A DNA stretch of 64,000 bases from an uncultured Anaeromusa sp. (GTDB taxonomy: Bacteria > Bacillota > Negativicutes > Anaeromusales > Anaeromusaceae). The notes beneath the pieces are model-generated. The model did no database searches and was not told the origin of the DNA. It saw only the letters and a program-made list of their open reading frames with translations. Within the stretch, counting starts at the first letter, position 1. Each line of letters begins with the position of its first letter. Of the stretch, positions 1 through 8,413 are shown one piece after another. The DNA lies in NCBI RefSeq assembly GCF_963668665.1, contig NZ_OY764902.1, positions 1,429,501 to 1,493,500 of the forward strand, given 5' to 3'. The position numbers and the translations under genes were made by a program.

Positions 1-324
1 ACCTTCTTTGCCAACCATTACTCGCCTGACGACAATAGTCCGGCCATCAAAGCCTTTGTTGACTCGTATAAAAAGGAATACGGCCAAACGCCTGACGCCT
101 TTGCCGCTCTTTCGTACGACGCCACCATGATGGTGATTGAAGCCATTAAACGCGCCGGCGGCACGGATACGACGAAAATCAAGGATGAACTGGCTAAGAC
201 CAAAGATTATCAGGCTGTATCCGGAAAGATCACCTTGAATGAAAGCCATGATGCGGTGAAGAGCGCCGTTATCATTGAATTCAAGGATGGCAAGCAAGCA
301 TTTAAGGAAAAAGTCAATCCGTAA
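1..324 (+). CDS. Branched-chain amino-acid ABC transporter, substrate-binding protein (C-terminal part)
   Basis: The reading frame is open from the first base and gives the last 107 residues of a periplasmic-type binding protein. The run AFAALSYDATMMVIEAIKRA and the ending with EFKDGKQAFKEKVNP are typical of the C-terminal lobe of LivJ/LivK (type 1 periplasmic-binding fold). The start and the signal or lipoprotein sequence lie outside the window. It precedes LivH, LivM, LivG and LivF on the same strand, so it should deliver branched-chain or related amino acids to that permease. A terminator-like hairpin between this gene and livH could let the binding protein be made in excess. Exact substrate is not visible. 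Confidence 0.9.
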   Translation, partial: TFFANHYSPDDNSPAIKAFVDSYKKEYGQTPDAFAALSYDATMMVIEAIKRAGGTDTTKIKDELAKTKDYQAVSGKITLNESHDAVKSAVIIEFKDGKQAFKEKVNP

Positions 325-362
325 TCCGAAGGTTTGTTAGCGGATGTACCGGGAGTTATCGA

Positions 363-415
363 AGGGGATAAGACTGCGCAACCCATAGGGCTACGCGCCG
401 TCTTGTTCCCTTTTT
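363..415 (+). terminator. Hairpin with T-run between binding protein and livH
   Basis: GGGATAAGAC-like left arm and GTCTTGTTCCC right arm form a long stem followed by TTTTT. It lies 40 bases after the binding-protein stop and before the livH ribosome site, so it is probably a partial terminator that lowers expression of the downstream permease genes. Confidence 0.6.
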
Positions 416-481
416 GTTGCTCGCGTTTTGAATAGAAGTGACTGAATTTAGACGGTTTTAGATTGGAAAGGAGGATCGCCC

Positions 482-1369
482 ATGGATTTTTTAATTCAAG
501 TAATACAACAGTTGATTAACGGTATTTCTTTGGGCAGCATTTACGCCCTGATCGCTCTTGGCTATACGATGGTTTACGGTATTATCAAGCTTATCAATTT
601 TGCACATGGCGATATTTATATGGTAGGTGCTTATATCGGTTTCTTTGCGACAACCGTATTGGGAGTATCCTTTGTTCCGGCCTTGCTAATCGCTATGGTT
701 GGCGCCGGTTTGGCGGGCATGTTGATTGAATACCTGGCGTACCGGCCGCTGCGGTTTGCGCCGAAGATTTCGGTGCTGATCACGGCCATCGGCGTTTCGC
801 TGCTTTTGGAATATGGCGGCATGCTGGTGGTTTCTCCTCAGCCGCGGACCTTCCCGGCGGTATTTCCCACAGAGACGTACAATTTGGCAGGCATTATCAT
901 CAATAACCAACAGGTGGTCATCTTGGTGGTTTCGCTGCTGCTCATGGTGCTGCTGACGTATGTCGTGCAGTACACTAAAATCGGCAAGGCCATGCGCGCC
1001 GTATCCTTTGATACGGAAGCCGCACAGCTGATGGGCATTGATTCGGGCAGAATCATTTCCTTTACTTTTGGCATTGGCTCGGCCTTGGCGGCTGCCGCAG
1101 GCGTTCTTGTTGGCGTGTACTACAATTCCATTGATCCGCTGATGGGCATCATGCCTGGTTTAAAAGCCTTCGTTGCAGCCGTTTTGGGCGGTATCGGCAT
1201 TTTGCCGGGCGCTATGCTGGGCGGCCTTATCTTGGGGGTTGTAGAAGCGCTGGTAAGCGGCTTTATTTCCTCCACCTTCCGCGATGCGGCGGCGTTTGCC
1301 ATTTTGATTCTGATTCTGCTCTTCAAGCCGTCCGGCTTGTTAGGCAAAAATACCCGTGAGAAAGTGTAG
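482..1369 (+). CDS. livH: Branched-chain amino-acid ABC permease LivH
   Basis: A 295-residue, very hydrophobic protein with about eight membrane segments. It carries the LivH hallmark INFAHGDIYMVGAY near residue 40 and the conserved GLKAFVAAVLGGIG stretch near residue 228. It is one of the two inner-membrane subunits that form the channel of the LIV-type (HAAT) importer. The ATG follows a GGAAAGGAGG ribosome site with good spacing. It runs directly into livM, whose GTG start follows the stop codon without a gap. Length and motif order are normal for the family. The transported amino acid cannot be read from the sequence. Confidence 0.95.
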   Translation: MDFLIQVIQQLINGISLGSIYALIALGYTMVYGIIKLINFAHGDIYMVGAYIGFFATTVLGVSFVPALLIAMVGAGLAGMLIEYLAYRPLRFAPKISVLITAIGVSLLLEYGGMLVVSPQPRTFPAVFPTETYNLAGIIINNQQVVILVVSLLLMVLLTYVVQYTKIGKAMRAVSFDTEAAQLMGIDSGRIISFTFGIGSALAAAAGVLVGVYYNSIDPLMGIMPGLKAFVAAVLGGIGILPGAMLGGLILGVVEALVSGFISSTFRDAAAFAILILILLFKPSGLLGKNTREKV

Positions 1370-2332
1370 GTGACAGGCATGCGGAGCAAAACGAAAAAAG
1401 ACCTGAAGGTTCTTGGTTTGTGCATGGCCCTGTTCGCTGTCGTGCAGGTGCTCATAAACGTTGATTTTATTGGTCCTTTCTGGGAACTGAATTTGATTCT
1501 GATCGGCATCAATATTATTTTGGCTTCTAGTCTGAACTTGATTAACGGCTTTACCGGCCAGTTTTCGATCGGTCATGCCGGTTTCATGGCGGTGGGCGCC
1601 TATGCCAGCGCCGTGCTGTCGGTAAAATTTGAGCTGCCGTTTTTGCTGGCGATTTTAGGAGGCGCCGCTGGCGCCGGCCTTCTTGGTTTCTTAATCGGTC
1701 TGCCAACACTGCGCCTTAAAGGCGACTATTTAGCCATTGCCACCCTGGGCTTGGGAGAAATTATCCGTATTTGCATTTTGAACATTCAATATGTAGGCGG
1801 CGCTTCCGGCTTCATGGGCATCCCCCGGTATACGAATTTTGCCTGGGTTTTTGCTTTAACGGTAGTTACCTTATTCGTTATTAAAAATTTAATTAATTCT
1901 ACACATGGACGCGCCTGTATTGCCATTCGCGAGAATGAGATCGCCGCCGAGTCCATGGGGGTTGATACAACGCGTTATAAAGTTATGGCCTTTACGATCG
2001 GCGCCTTCTTCGCCGGCGTGGCGGGCGCTCTCTTTTCGCATTACTTCTACATCGCCCATCCGGCTTCGTTTACCTTCATGAAGTCCTTCGACATTCTGAC
2101 CATTGTGGTTTTGGGCGGTCTGGGAAGCTTGACCGGTTCTGTTACGGCGGCGGTGCTGCTGACCTTTGTTTCGGCCGCTTTGGCAGGCTATCCGGAATGG
2201 CGCATGGTTATCTATTCGTTAATGCTTATCATCCTGATGATTTATCGCCCGCAAGGGCTGTTTGGCAACAAGGAATTGAGTATGGCCACGTTTGGCCGTT
2301 TGTTTGGAGGTGGCAAACGTGACGCTGCTTAA
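1370..2332 (+). CDS. livM: Branched-chain amino-acid ABC permease LivM
   Basis: A 320-residue membrane protein with the LivM signature GQFSIGHAGFMAVGAY near residue 62 and the cytoplasmic loop ENEIAAESMGVD that contacts the ATPase. It pairs with LivH to form the transmembrane channel. The chosen start is GTG at the base after the livH stop; an ATG nine bases further on is a possible alternative. The 3' end overlaps livG by 14 bases, consistent with translational coupling. About eight membrane segments are visible, and the C-terminal tail is basic. Nothing is missing compared with normal family members. Confidence 0.94.
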   Translation: MTGMRSKTKKDLKVLGLCMALFAVVQVLINVDFIGPFWELNLILIGINIILASSLNLINGFTGQFSIGHAGFMAVGAYASAVLSVKFELPFLLAILGGAAGAGLLGFLIGLPTLRLKGDYLAIATLGLGEIIRICILNIQYVGGASGFMGIPRYTNFAWVFALTVVTLFVIKNLINSTHGRACIAIRENEIAAESMGVDTTRYKVMAFTIGAFFAGVAGALFSHYFYIAHPASFTFMKSFDILTIVVLGGLGSLTGSVTAAVLLTFVSAALAGYPEWRMVIYSLMLIILMIYRPQGLFGNKELSMATFGRLFGGGKRDAA

Positions 2333-3086
2333 GACTACCAAGCTGTCCAAGGTGTTCGGCGGCCTGCGGGCGGTTTCCAATTTTGAAATGGAAATCAACA
2401 AGGGCGAGCTCGTTGGTTTAATCGGCCCAAATGGAGCTGGCAAAACCACGGCCTTTAACTTGTTGACCGGCGTATACGAACCGACCGAAGGGGAAATCAT
2501 TTTTGACGGCCAAAGTGTTGTCGGCCTCAAGCCGTATCAGGTTACCCAGAAGGGGATTGCAAGAACCTTTCAAAACATCCGTCTTTTCAGCGATATGACG
2601 GTGCTGGACAATGTTAAGGTTGCGTATCACTTCCATATGAAGTATGGCCTGGCAGAGGCGGTAAGCCGTCTAGGCCGCTATTTCGGCGAAGAAGAAGAGC
2701 TGGAAGAGCAGGCCATTCGTTTTTTGGAAATCTTCCAATTGGCTGATAAAAAAGATGAAGTAGCCAAGAACCTTCCTTACGGGGAACAGCGCCGTTTGGA
2801 AATTGCCCGGGCCCTGGCGGCGAAGCCGAAATTGCTGCTTTTAGACGAGCCTGCAGCCGGTATGAACCCGCAGGAAACCCAGCAGCTGCTGCAAATGATT
2901 CGCTGGATTCGCAAGGAATTTGACTTAACCATCCTTCTTATTGAGCATGACATGAGTCTGGTTATGAATGTGTGCGAGCGCATTTACGTGCTGGATTACG
3001 GCAAGATTATCGCCAGCGGCACGCCGGATGAGATCAAAAACAATAAGCAAGTCGTCGAGGCGTATCTCGGTGAGGAGGTGAACTGA
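2319..3086 (+). CDS. livG: Branched-chain amino-acid ABC ATP-binding protein LivG
   Basis: A 255-residue ABC ATPase: Walker A GPNGAGKT at residues 36-43, LivG-type signature YGEQRRLEIARAL, Walker B LLLLDEPAAGMNP and the switch histidine in LLIEHDM. It energises the LivHM permease from the cytoplasmic face. I place the start at GTG 2319, which has GGAGGTGG seven bases upstream inside livM; a TTG at 2292 is in frame but has no ribosome site. The stop overlaps the livF ATG by one base (TGATG). The extended family C-terminus (EIKNNKQVVEAYLGEE) is present. Confidence 0.95.
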   Translation: MTLLKTTKLSKVFGGLRAVSNFEMEINKGELVGLIGPNGAGKTTAFNLLTGVYEPTEGEIIFDGQSVVGLKPYQVTQKGIARTFQNIRLFSDMTVLDNVKVAYHFHMKYGLAEAVSRLGRYFGEEEELEEQAIRFLEIFQLADKKDEVAKNLPYGEQRRLEIARALAAKPKLLLLDEPAAGMNPQETQQLLQMIRWIRKEFDLTILLIEHDMSLVMNVCERIYVLDYGKIIASGTPDEIKNNKQVVEAYLGEEVN

Positions 3087-3790
3087 TGCTGACTATAGAC
3101 AATCTTAACGTATTTTATGGCGCTATTCATGCGTTGAAGGGCATTTCTCTGGAAGTAAAAGAAGGGGAAATTGTGACCCTTATCGGCGCCAACGGCGCTG
3201 GCAAGTCCACCACGCTGCGCACTATTTCCGGCTTGCTGAAGCCGAAAGAAGGCAGCATTAAGTTTGAAGGCAAGGATATCGGCGGCACGGCAGCCCAGAA
3301 CGTTGTTAAACTGGGTATTTCCCAGGTTCCCGAAGGCCGGCGCATTTTTGCCAATATGACGGTTATGGAAAACTTGGAACTTGGCGCGTTTATTCGCAGC
3401 GATAAGGCTGGCATTGCACAGGATTTGGATATGGTTTTTGGTCGATTTCCTCGTTTGGCTGAGCGCAGAAGCCAGCTGGCAGGCACCTTGTCCGGTGGCG
3501 AACAGCAGATGCTGGCCATGGGCCGGGCGCTGATGAGCCGTCCGCGGATGATGCTTCTGGATGAGCCGTCCATGGGCTTGGCGCCGCTTTTAATTCGTGA
3601 AATATTTAATATCATTGTGGATATCAATTCGACAGGAACTACGGTTCTTTTGGTCGAACAAAATGCTAACATGGCCTTGTCCATTGCGCACCGAGCTTAT
3701 GTTATGGAAACCGGACGCATCACGCTGTCCGGCGATGCGAAAGAACTGGCTGCTAGTGAGGATGTCCGCAAGGCGTACCTGGGCGGCTGA
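3086..3790 (+). CDS. livF: Branched-chain amino-acid ABC ATP-binding protein LivF
   Basis: A 234-residue ABC ATPase with Walker A GANGAGKST near residue 34, signature LSGGEQQMLAMGRAL, Walker B MMLLDEPSMGLAP and the switch region LLVEQNAN. It is the second nucleotide-binding subunit of the LIV importer and probably forms a heterodimer with LivG. The start overlaps the livG stop, which suggests coupled translation. The C-terminal sequence DVRKAYLGG is the usual LivF ending. This closes the transport operon; the next gene follows after 59 bases with its own ribosome site. Confidence 0.95.
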   Translation: MLTIDNLNVFYGAIHALKGISLEVKEGEIVTLIGANGAGKSTTLRTISGLLKPKEGSIKFEGKDIGGTAAQNVVKLGISQVPEGRRIFANMTVMENLELGAFIRSDKAGIAQDLDMVFGRFPRLAERRSQLAGTLSGGEQQMLAMGRALMSRPRMMLLDEPSMGLAPLLIREIFNIIVDINSTGTTVLLVEQNANMALSIAHRAYVMETGRITLSGDAKELAASEDVRKAYLGG

Positions 3791-3849
3791 TGCCGTCTAG
3801 CCGGGGTGCGTCCCTGGCTCCCCATGGATGAAAGGAGAGTGTTTCTAAT

Positions 3850-4494
3850 ATGTTTGTGAAAGATCAGATGACCGTCAATCCGGTGACTGTTACATCAGCG
3901 ACTACCATTGCGGATGCTGCCGAGCTCATGAAGAAACATCGCTTTCGCCGCTTGCCTGTGGTTGATATCGGCAAGTTGGTGGGTATTGTAACTGATCGCG
4001 ATTTGCGCAAGGCTTCGCCGTCTTCGGCGACGACTCTGTCCGTTCATGAAGCGGATTACTTGTTGTCAAAAGCCTTGATCAAGGATATCATGACTAAAAA
4101 GGTTCTCAGCATTGGCTCAGAAGCTACGATCGAAGAAGCGGCTCTGGTGATGTACAATAACCGCATCGGCGGCGTGCCGGTAGTGGATAAAAATCAGGAT
4201 GTAGTCGGCATTATCACCGAGACTGATATCTTTAAGTGCCTGGTGGACATCATGGGCTTGCCTTCGGGAACTACGCGCGTTACGATTCGCGTACCCGACA
4301 AGGCGGGAGTCATTACTGAAATTACCGGTATTTACGCAGACTTGGGCATTAACATTACCTCTATGGCCAGCTATACCCTGCCGGACGGCAGCGGTGAAGA
4401 AGTCATTCGCGGCGATGTGAAAGACGTGGAAGAACTCACAAAACGCATTGAGGCCAAAGGCTACAAAGTAGTTCACGTCGCTCAGATTGGGTAG
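3850..4494 (+). CDS. CBS-domain pair plus ACT-domain protein (AcuB-like)
   Basis: A 214-residue soluble protein. Residues 1-60 and about 78-135 are two CBS repeats (DQMTVNPVTV and DIMTKKVLSI openings, each with a GIVTDRDL or GIITETDI ending), a Bateman module that binds adenine nucleotides. Residues about 140-210 form an ACT domain (VTIRVPDKAGVITEITGIYA), which often binds amino acids. AcuB-type proteins have this CBS-CBS-ACT order. Position right after the liv operon suggests it senses amino-acid or energy state. It may be cotranscribed with livF, as no terminator is obvious in the short gap. Regulatory target unknown. Confidence 0.85.
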   Translation: MFVKDQMTVNPVTVTSATTIADAAELMKKHRFRRLPVVDIGKLVGIVTDRDLRKASPSSATTLSVHEADYLLSKALIKDIMTKKVLSIGSEATIEEAALVMYNNRIGGVPVVDKNQDVVGIITETDIFKCLVDIMGLPSGTTRVTIRVPDKAGVITEITGIYADLGINITSMASYTLPDGSGEEVIRGDVKDVEELTKRIEAKGYKVVHVAQIG

Positions 4495-4518
4495 CACTAT
4501 TGAGAAAAATTCCCATAG

Positions 4519-4547
4519 TTTACACGGAAATTGACTTGTGATACAAT
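4519..4547 (+). promoter_or_regulatory. Sigma-A type promoter for the cation-efflux gene
   Basis: TTTACA (4519-4524), a 17-base spacer, then TACAAT (4542-4547). Transcription would start near 4554, just before the structured leader described next. Confidence 0.65.
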
Positions 4548-4554
4548 ACCAATA

Positions 4555-4650
4555 AGGATCAGGCGGCCGTGTTGTAACGGTGCGGCCGGGCTGCTCTTTT
4601 GGCAGCAGTAGTCAGCCTACGGGACCCTTGGGGGGACCGTAGGCTTTTTA
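4555..4650 (+). promoter_or_regulatory. Candidate NiCo (czcD-type) riboswitch with terminator
   Basis: The leader has three successive hairpins: GGCCG/CGGCC, GCTGC/GCAGC, and a terminator with stem AGCCTACGG (4614-4622) and CCGTAGGCT (4637-4645) followed by T5. Sequence CAGGCGGCC, GGGCTGC and CGGGACC pieces and the overlap of the last helix with a terminator resemble the czcD/NiCo riboswitch class, which turns on metal exporters in Ni or Co excess. The next gene is a cation diffusion facilitator, which is the usual partner. The class assignment is from memory of the consensus, so it needs a covariance-model check. Confidence 0.5.
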
Positions 4651-4684
4651 TGTCTTGCCCCTTTTTTGAAAGGAGCTGTTAAAC

Positions 4685-5605
4685 ATGAATGAAGAATTGG
4701 TATTATTAAAACGCCGCACAGCGAGGCTCTCGGTTGTATCTAATACATCGTTGGTCATTTTCAAGCTGCTTGTAAGCTGGCAGACGGGAGCCGTGAGTAT
4801 TTTGTCCGAGGCGGCTCATTCCGCGGTGGATTTGCTGGCGGCTTTGATTGCCTGGGCGGCGGTGCGCAAGTCCGATTTACCGCCTGATGAGAAGCACGCC
4901 TATGGACACGGGAAGATCGAAAACCTCTCCGGTGCGATTGAGGCGGTACTCATTGTTGTAGCCGCCGTGGGCATCGTTTGGGAAGCGGCGCAGAAGCTTA
5001 ACCAGCAGCATATGCCGGAAGATTTGGAATTGGGCCTGGCGGTAATGGCTCTTTCTATAGCTGTTAATTGGCTGGTCTCCGGAAAACTAATGACCGTGGC
5101 TAAGGCTACAGGGTCGCAGGCACTGGAGGCGGACGCCTTGCATCTGCGGGCTGATATCTGGACCTCTGTGGGCGTTTTGGTGGGCTTGGGTCTTATCTAT
5201 TGGACCGGCTTGCCCTGGCTGGATCCGGCGATTGCGTTGGTTGTGGCAGTGATTGTTTTCCGCGCTGGCTGGAAACTGACCAAGAACAGTTTCGCTGAGC
5301 TGACGGACATCAGCTTGCCGGCAGAGGAAGAAGAGCGGATTGCCTCCTTGGTACAGACGCATCCGGAAGTGTTGTCCTTGCATCGTTTGCGGACGCGCCG
5401 TTCTGGCAGTTATCGCTTGTTGGACATGCATGTGGTTCTTGGTAAGGATCTGCCCCTGGAGAATGCCCATGCGATTTGCGATCAGTTGGAAGCCGAGCTT
5501 AAGGATGTATTTGCTCCGTGTGACGTCGTCATTCACATGGAACCGTGCACTGTAGCGACAGAGGAGTTTGCCTGTGCAGGCTGTACACAGTGTGAAAGGC
5601 GGTAA
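4685..5605 (+). CDS. Cation diffusion facilitator (metal efflux) protein
   Basis: A 306-residue CDF transporter with six predicted membrane segments in residues 1-205 and a cytoplasmic ferredoxin-like domain after that. Metal-site motifs are HSAVD in TM2 and HLRAD in TM5; YGHGKIENL after TM2 is the family hallmark. These proteins export Zn, Co, Ni, Cd, Fe or Mn in exchange for protons. The tail ends in CAGCTQC, an unusual cysteine cluster that may bind metal. The upstream leader looks like a NiCo riboswitch, so Ni/Co export is the best guess. Start: ATG after AAAGGAGCTG. Confidence 0.9.
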   Translation: MNEELVLLKRRTARLSVVSNTSLVIFKLLVSWQTGAVSILSEAAHSAVDLLAALIAWAAVRKSDLPPDEKHAYGHGKIENLSGAIEAVLIVVAAVGIVWEAAQKLNQQHMPEDLELGLAVMALSIAVNWLVSGKLMTVAKATGSQALEADALHLRADIWTSVGVLVGLGLIYWTGLPWLDPAIALVVAVIVFRAGWKLTKNSFAELTDISLPAEEEERIASLVQTHPEVLSLHRLRTRRSGSYRLLDMHVVLGKDLPLENAHAICDQLEAELKDVFAPCDVVIHMEPCTVATEEFACAGCTQCERR

Positions 5606-5611
5606 GCCACC

Positions 5612-6208
5612 ATGATGGCCAAGGTATTTGACCTTTTTTTATCATTAGTCATTGCTCGCGCTTGGCGTCGAAGTCATCTGGAGCGCGTCCAAGGGAGGGT
5701 GCTCGAAGTAGGCGGCGGCAGCGGTCTGTCTTTGCCCTGTTATCCTCGCGCAGGTTGGACCGAGCTGGCGTTGGTGGATTTGGATCAGACGATGCTGGAC
5801 CTTGCAGCGCAGCGTGAGCTGCCGGGCGGTCAGCCGATGACTGTTTGCCAGGGAAATGTCGAAGCTCTGCCTTTTGAGGCTGGCGCATTTGATACGGTAG
5901 TGGCGCAGTTCCTTTTTTGCGGCGTAACGCAGCCTGTGCAGGGGCTGCGCGAATGCCGGCGCGTTTTAGCGCCGGGAGGCAGACTGTTTTTGCTGGAGCA
6001 TGTGCGCAGCGACCATTGCTTTTTAGGCCCGTTGCTGGATGCGCTGAATGTGGTTACCAGCCGTTTGTTTGCGGATCGGTTTAATCAGCGAGTGGAGCCT
6101 CTTTTAGCAGAGGCCGGTTGGCGGGTCGTGCGGCGTGAAGATCTATTTTTGGATGTCATTCGTCTGTTGGAGGCGGTGCCGCAGGAAGAAGAAGCGGCCA
6201 AGTCGTGA
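5612..6208 (+). CDS. Class I SAM-dependent methyltransferase
   Basis: A 198-residue protein with the SAM-binding motif VLEVGGGSGLSLP near residue 30, acidic ALVDLD end of strand 2, the GNVEALPFEAGAFDTVVA stretch and the post-I motif LRECRRVLAPGGRLFLLEH. This is the Methyltransf_11 (UbiE-like) fold. It starts six bases after the cation-efflux stop and is likely cotranscribed under the same leader. Similar small methyltransferases act on metabolites or on metalloids, but the substrate is not evident. Two ATGs at 5612 and 5615 are equally possible starts. Confidence 0.85.
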   Translation: MMAKVFDLFLSLVIARAWRRSHLERVQGRVLEVGGGSGLSLPCYPRAGWTELALVDLDQTMLDLAAQRELPGGQPMTVCQGNVEALPFEAGAFDTVVAQFLFCGVTQPVQGLRECRRVLAPGGRLFLLEHVRSDHCFLGPLLDALNVVTSRLFADRFNQRVEPLLAEAGWRVVRREDLFLDVIRLLEAVPQEEEAAKS

Positions 6209-6210
6209 GT

Positions 6211-6254
6211 GAAAAGCACTCCTAAGGCTCACTAGAGCCTAGGGCTGCTTTTGT
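6211..6254 (+). terminator. Rho-independent terminator after methyltransferase
   Basis: GGCTC-ACTA-GAGCC core extended outward by CCTA/TAGG and AGC/GCT arms, followed by TTTTG. It closes the cation-efflux transcription unit. Confidence 0.75.
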
Positions 6255-6379
6255 ATTGTTAGAGTGTACTATCTTTTCGAGAAGACGCAAAACGGGCGGC
6301 AGGTGTTTCGGAGTTTGTATGGAATAGTGTTACCGTATGAACTTATTGTATTTATTATCAGCAGAAGGGAAGTTTTTTT

Positions 6380-7216
6380 ATGGAGAAAAGAAAACCGTCA
6401 ATTCCTCAGTTTAAAGCGTGGAAGGAGCAGGGACGCAAAATCCGCATGGCGACGGCGTATGATTTTTCCTTTGCATCCCTTGTGGAGCGTTCTCCGATCG
6501 AAATGATTTTGGTTGGGGACTCGTTAGGCATGGTCATGCTGGGCTATGACAGCACCGTGCCGGTGACGATGGAGGATATGGTGCATCATACGAAACCGGT
6601 GGTTCGGGGGGCGGCGAATACCTTTATTGTAGCGGATATGCCCTTTGGTTCCTATAATGTCAGCTTGAGCGAAACCATGCGCAACGCGAACCGGCTAATG
6701 CAGGAAGGCGGCGCTGACGCTATCAAGCTGGAAGGCGGCGAAGGGGTGCTCGACTTGGTGGCGGCCTTGACGTCTGGCGGCGTACCGGTGATGGGGCATA
6801 TTGGCCTGACGCCGCAGACGGCTTCGCAATTGGGCGGCTTTAAGGTGCAGGGCAAGGATGCCGCGGCGGCGCAGCAACTGATCGAAGATGCGATGGGCCT
6901 TGAAGAAGCCGGCGCTTTTGCGGTAGTTTTGGAATGCGTACCGGCGCCGGTGGCCAAAATGATTAGTGAAAAGCTGTCGATTCCCACGATTGGCATTGGG
7001 GCGGGACCGGATTGCGACGGACAGGTTTTGGTTATTCACGATTTACTGGGTATTTTTGATCGCTTTACGCCTAAATTTGTCAAAAAATATGCGACCTTGA
7101 ACGGAACGATTATTGATGCGCTGAGTACATATGCCAAGGAAGTAGAAGACGGAACCTTTCCGGGGCCGGAACATTCTTTTGGCATGGTGGAAGAAGAGCT
7201 GCAACGGCTCTACTAG
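6380..7216 (+). CDS. panB: 3-methyl-2-oxobutanoate hydroxymethyltransferase PanB
   Basis: A 278-residue TIM-barrel enzyme that makes ketopantoate from 2-ketoisovalerate and methylene-tetrahydrofolate, the first committed step of pantothenate synthesis. Visible family motifs: MILVGDSLGMVMLGYDST near residue 42 (metal-binding Asp), ADMPFGSY, DAIKLEGG, GHIGLTPQ and GIGAGPDCDGQVLVIHDLLG. Length is close to the E. coli enzyme. The ATG follows AAGGGAAG by seven bases. panC and panD are not adjacent; instead the next gene is a BASS transporter that could move ketopantoate or pantoate. The 125-base upstream gap shows no clear promoter. Confidence 0.96.
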   Translation: MEKRKPSIPQFKAWKEQGRKIRMATAYDFSFASLVERSPIEMILVGDSLGMVMLGYDSTVPVTMEDMVHHTKPVVRGAANTFIVADMPFGSYNVSLSETMRNANRLMQEGGADAIKLEGGEGVLDLVAALTSGGVPVMGHIGLTPQTASQLGGFKVQGKDAAAAQQLIEDAMGLEEAGAFAVVLECVPAPVAKMISEKLSIPTIGIGAGPDCDGQVLVIHDLLGIFDRFTPKFVKKYATLNGTIIDALSTYAKEVEDGTFPGPEHSFGMVEEELQRLY

Positions 7217-7237
7217 AAAAGAGGAGGATGCGCAACC

Positions 7238-8170
7238 ATGGAAGGTATTATGAAAATTAGTCAGTTTATTACCCGGCTCTTTCCTCTTTGGGTAGTGCTG
7301 TTTTCGTTATTGGCCTTTTTCTTTCCAGATCCCTTAAAGCCTATGGCCAAGCTCATTCCTTACGGCTTGGGCATTATTATGCTGGGCATGGGCCTTTCGA
7401 TGAAAGTCGATGATTTCAAGCTGGTTCTTTCACGTCCGAAGGATGTGTTTTGGGGTATTGTTTTACGGTATATGATTATGCCTTTTGTCGGCTATGGCGT
7501 GGCGACCATGCTGGGGCTGCCTCCGGCGCTGGCGGCAGGCTTGATTTTGGTTGGCTGCTGTCCTAGCGGCACGGCTTCTAATGTGATGACCTTTCTGGCT
7601 AAAGGCGACACCGCGCTGTCGGTGACAGTGTCCAGTTTCAATACGGTGCTGGCGCCGATTTTAACGCCCTTCATGTTTTTGTATTTAGCCGGTTCTATTA
7701 TTCCCATCAATACCGAAGCCTTGCTGCTGGATATTATCAAAATTGTGTTGGTCCCTGTGGCGTTGGGCATTGGCCTGCGGACGTTGGCGTCCGATTTTGT
7801 CGATAAAATCATGGGTGTTGTGCCGGTCGTGTCGGTAGTGATGATTGTAGCGGTTATTGCCACGGTGATCGCCTTGAGTGCCGCTAAACTGGCTACGGTA
7901 GCGGTTATTGCCTTTGGAGCGGTGGCGCTGCATAATGCCATTGGCCTTGGCTTGGGCTACGGTGCGGCTAAGACGGTTGGCATGGGAGAAAAGAAATCCC
8001 GGGCCATTGCCTTTGAAATCGGCATGGAAAACTCCGGCTTGGCTGTGGCCTTGGCCATTGCCCATTTGGATCCGGTGGCTGCCATTCCCGGCGCCATCTT
8101 CAGCGTCTGGCACAACTTGACAGGGTCGCTCTTGGCGGGCTTCTGGGGCTCTAAAGAACCACGCTCTTAG
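7238..8170 (+). CDS. BASS-family transporter (possible PanS-type)
   Basis: A 310-residue membrane protein with about ten membrane segments. The family motifs CCPSGTASNVMTFLAKGD near residue 104 and EIGMENSGLAVALA near residue 262 identify the bile acid:Na+ symporter fold. Bacterial relatives include PanS, which carries ketopantoate or pantoate, and AsbT-like Na+ symporters. Its place 21 bases after panB and in the same direction favours a pantothenate-precursor role, but this is inference from context only. GAGGAGG precedes the ATG; a second in-frame ATG lies at 7250. Confidence 0.88.
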   Translation: MEGIMKISQFITRLFPLWVVLFSLLAFFFPDPLKPMAKLIPYGLGIIMLGMGLSMKVDDFKLVLSRPKDVFWGIVLRYMIMPFVGYGVATMLGLPPALAAGLILVGCCPSGTASNVMTFLAKGDTALSVTVSSFNTVLAPILTPFMFLYLAGSIIPINTEALLLDIIKIVLVPVALGIGLRTLASDFVDKIMGVVPVVSVVMIVAVIATVIALSAAKLATVAVIAFGAVALHNAIGLGLGYGAAKTVGMGEKKSRAIAFEIGMENSGLAVALAIAHLDPVAAIPGAIFSVWHNLTGSLLAGFWGSKEPRS

Positions 8171-8182
8171 GTGCGGAATAAA

Positions 8183-8266
8183 TTGGAACAGGAGTAAAGG
8201 GAGTAGAGGGAGGGCTCGTAAGGAACTAACAAGAGAATCGGAGAATCTGAGGGTACGCATGAGGGA
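8183..8266 (+). repeat. Two reverse-orientation copies of the CCCTCC/CTCCTGTT repeat
   Basis: Units at 8183-8216 and 8224-8266 read GAACAGGAG...GGGAG...GAGGG on the plus strand, the reverse complement of the common form. They lie just after the BASS gene and before a bidirectional terminator. See the repeat finding for the family. Confidence 0.75.
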
Positions 8267-8288
8267 ATACTATTTTGCTTTGTAATAA

Positions 8289-8313
8289 AAAAGACCGCGG
8301 AAGCGGTCTTTTT
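8289..8313. terminator. Bidirectional terminator between convergent genes
   Basis: GACCGC (8293-8298), GGAA loop, GCGGTC (8303-8308) with A-run before and T-run after. It serves the BASS gene on the plus strand and modC on the minus strand. Confidence 0.9.
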
Positions 8314-8340
8314 GCGTTGCGTCCGAAAATAAATCCCGTT

Positions 8341-8390
8341 CCCTCTGTCGTACCCTCCGAGTACTCCCTCTACTCCTGTTAAAATTACGT
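8341..8390 (+). repeat. Forward copy of the CCCTCC/CTCCTGTT repeat
   Basis: Contains CGTACCCTCC, then ACTCCCTCTACTCCTGTT. It sits between the terminator and the modC stop, facing the copies at 8183-8266 across the terminator. Confidence 0.75.
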
Positions 8391-8413
8391 TGCTCGTTCT
8401 GTGCCTCGGTTCC

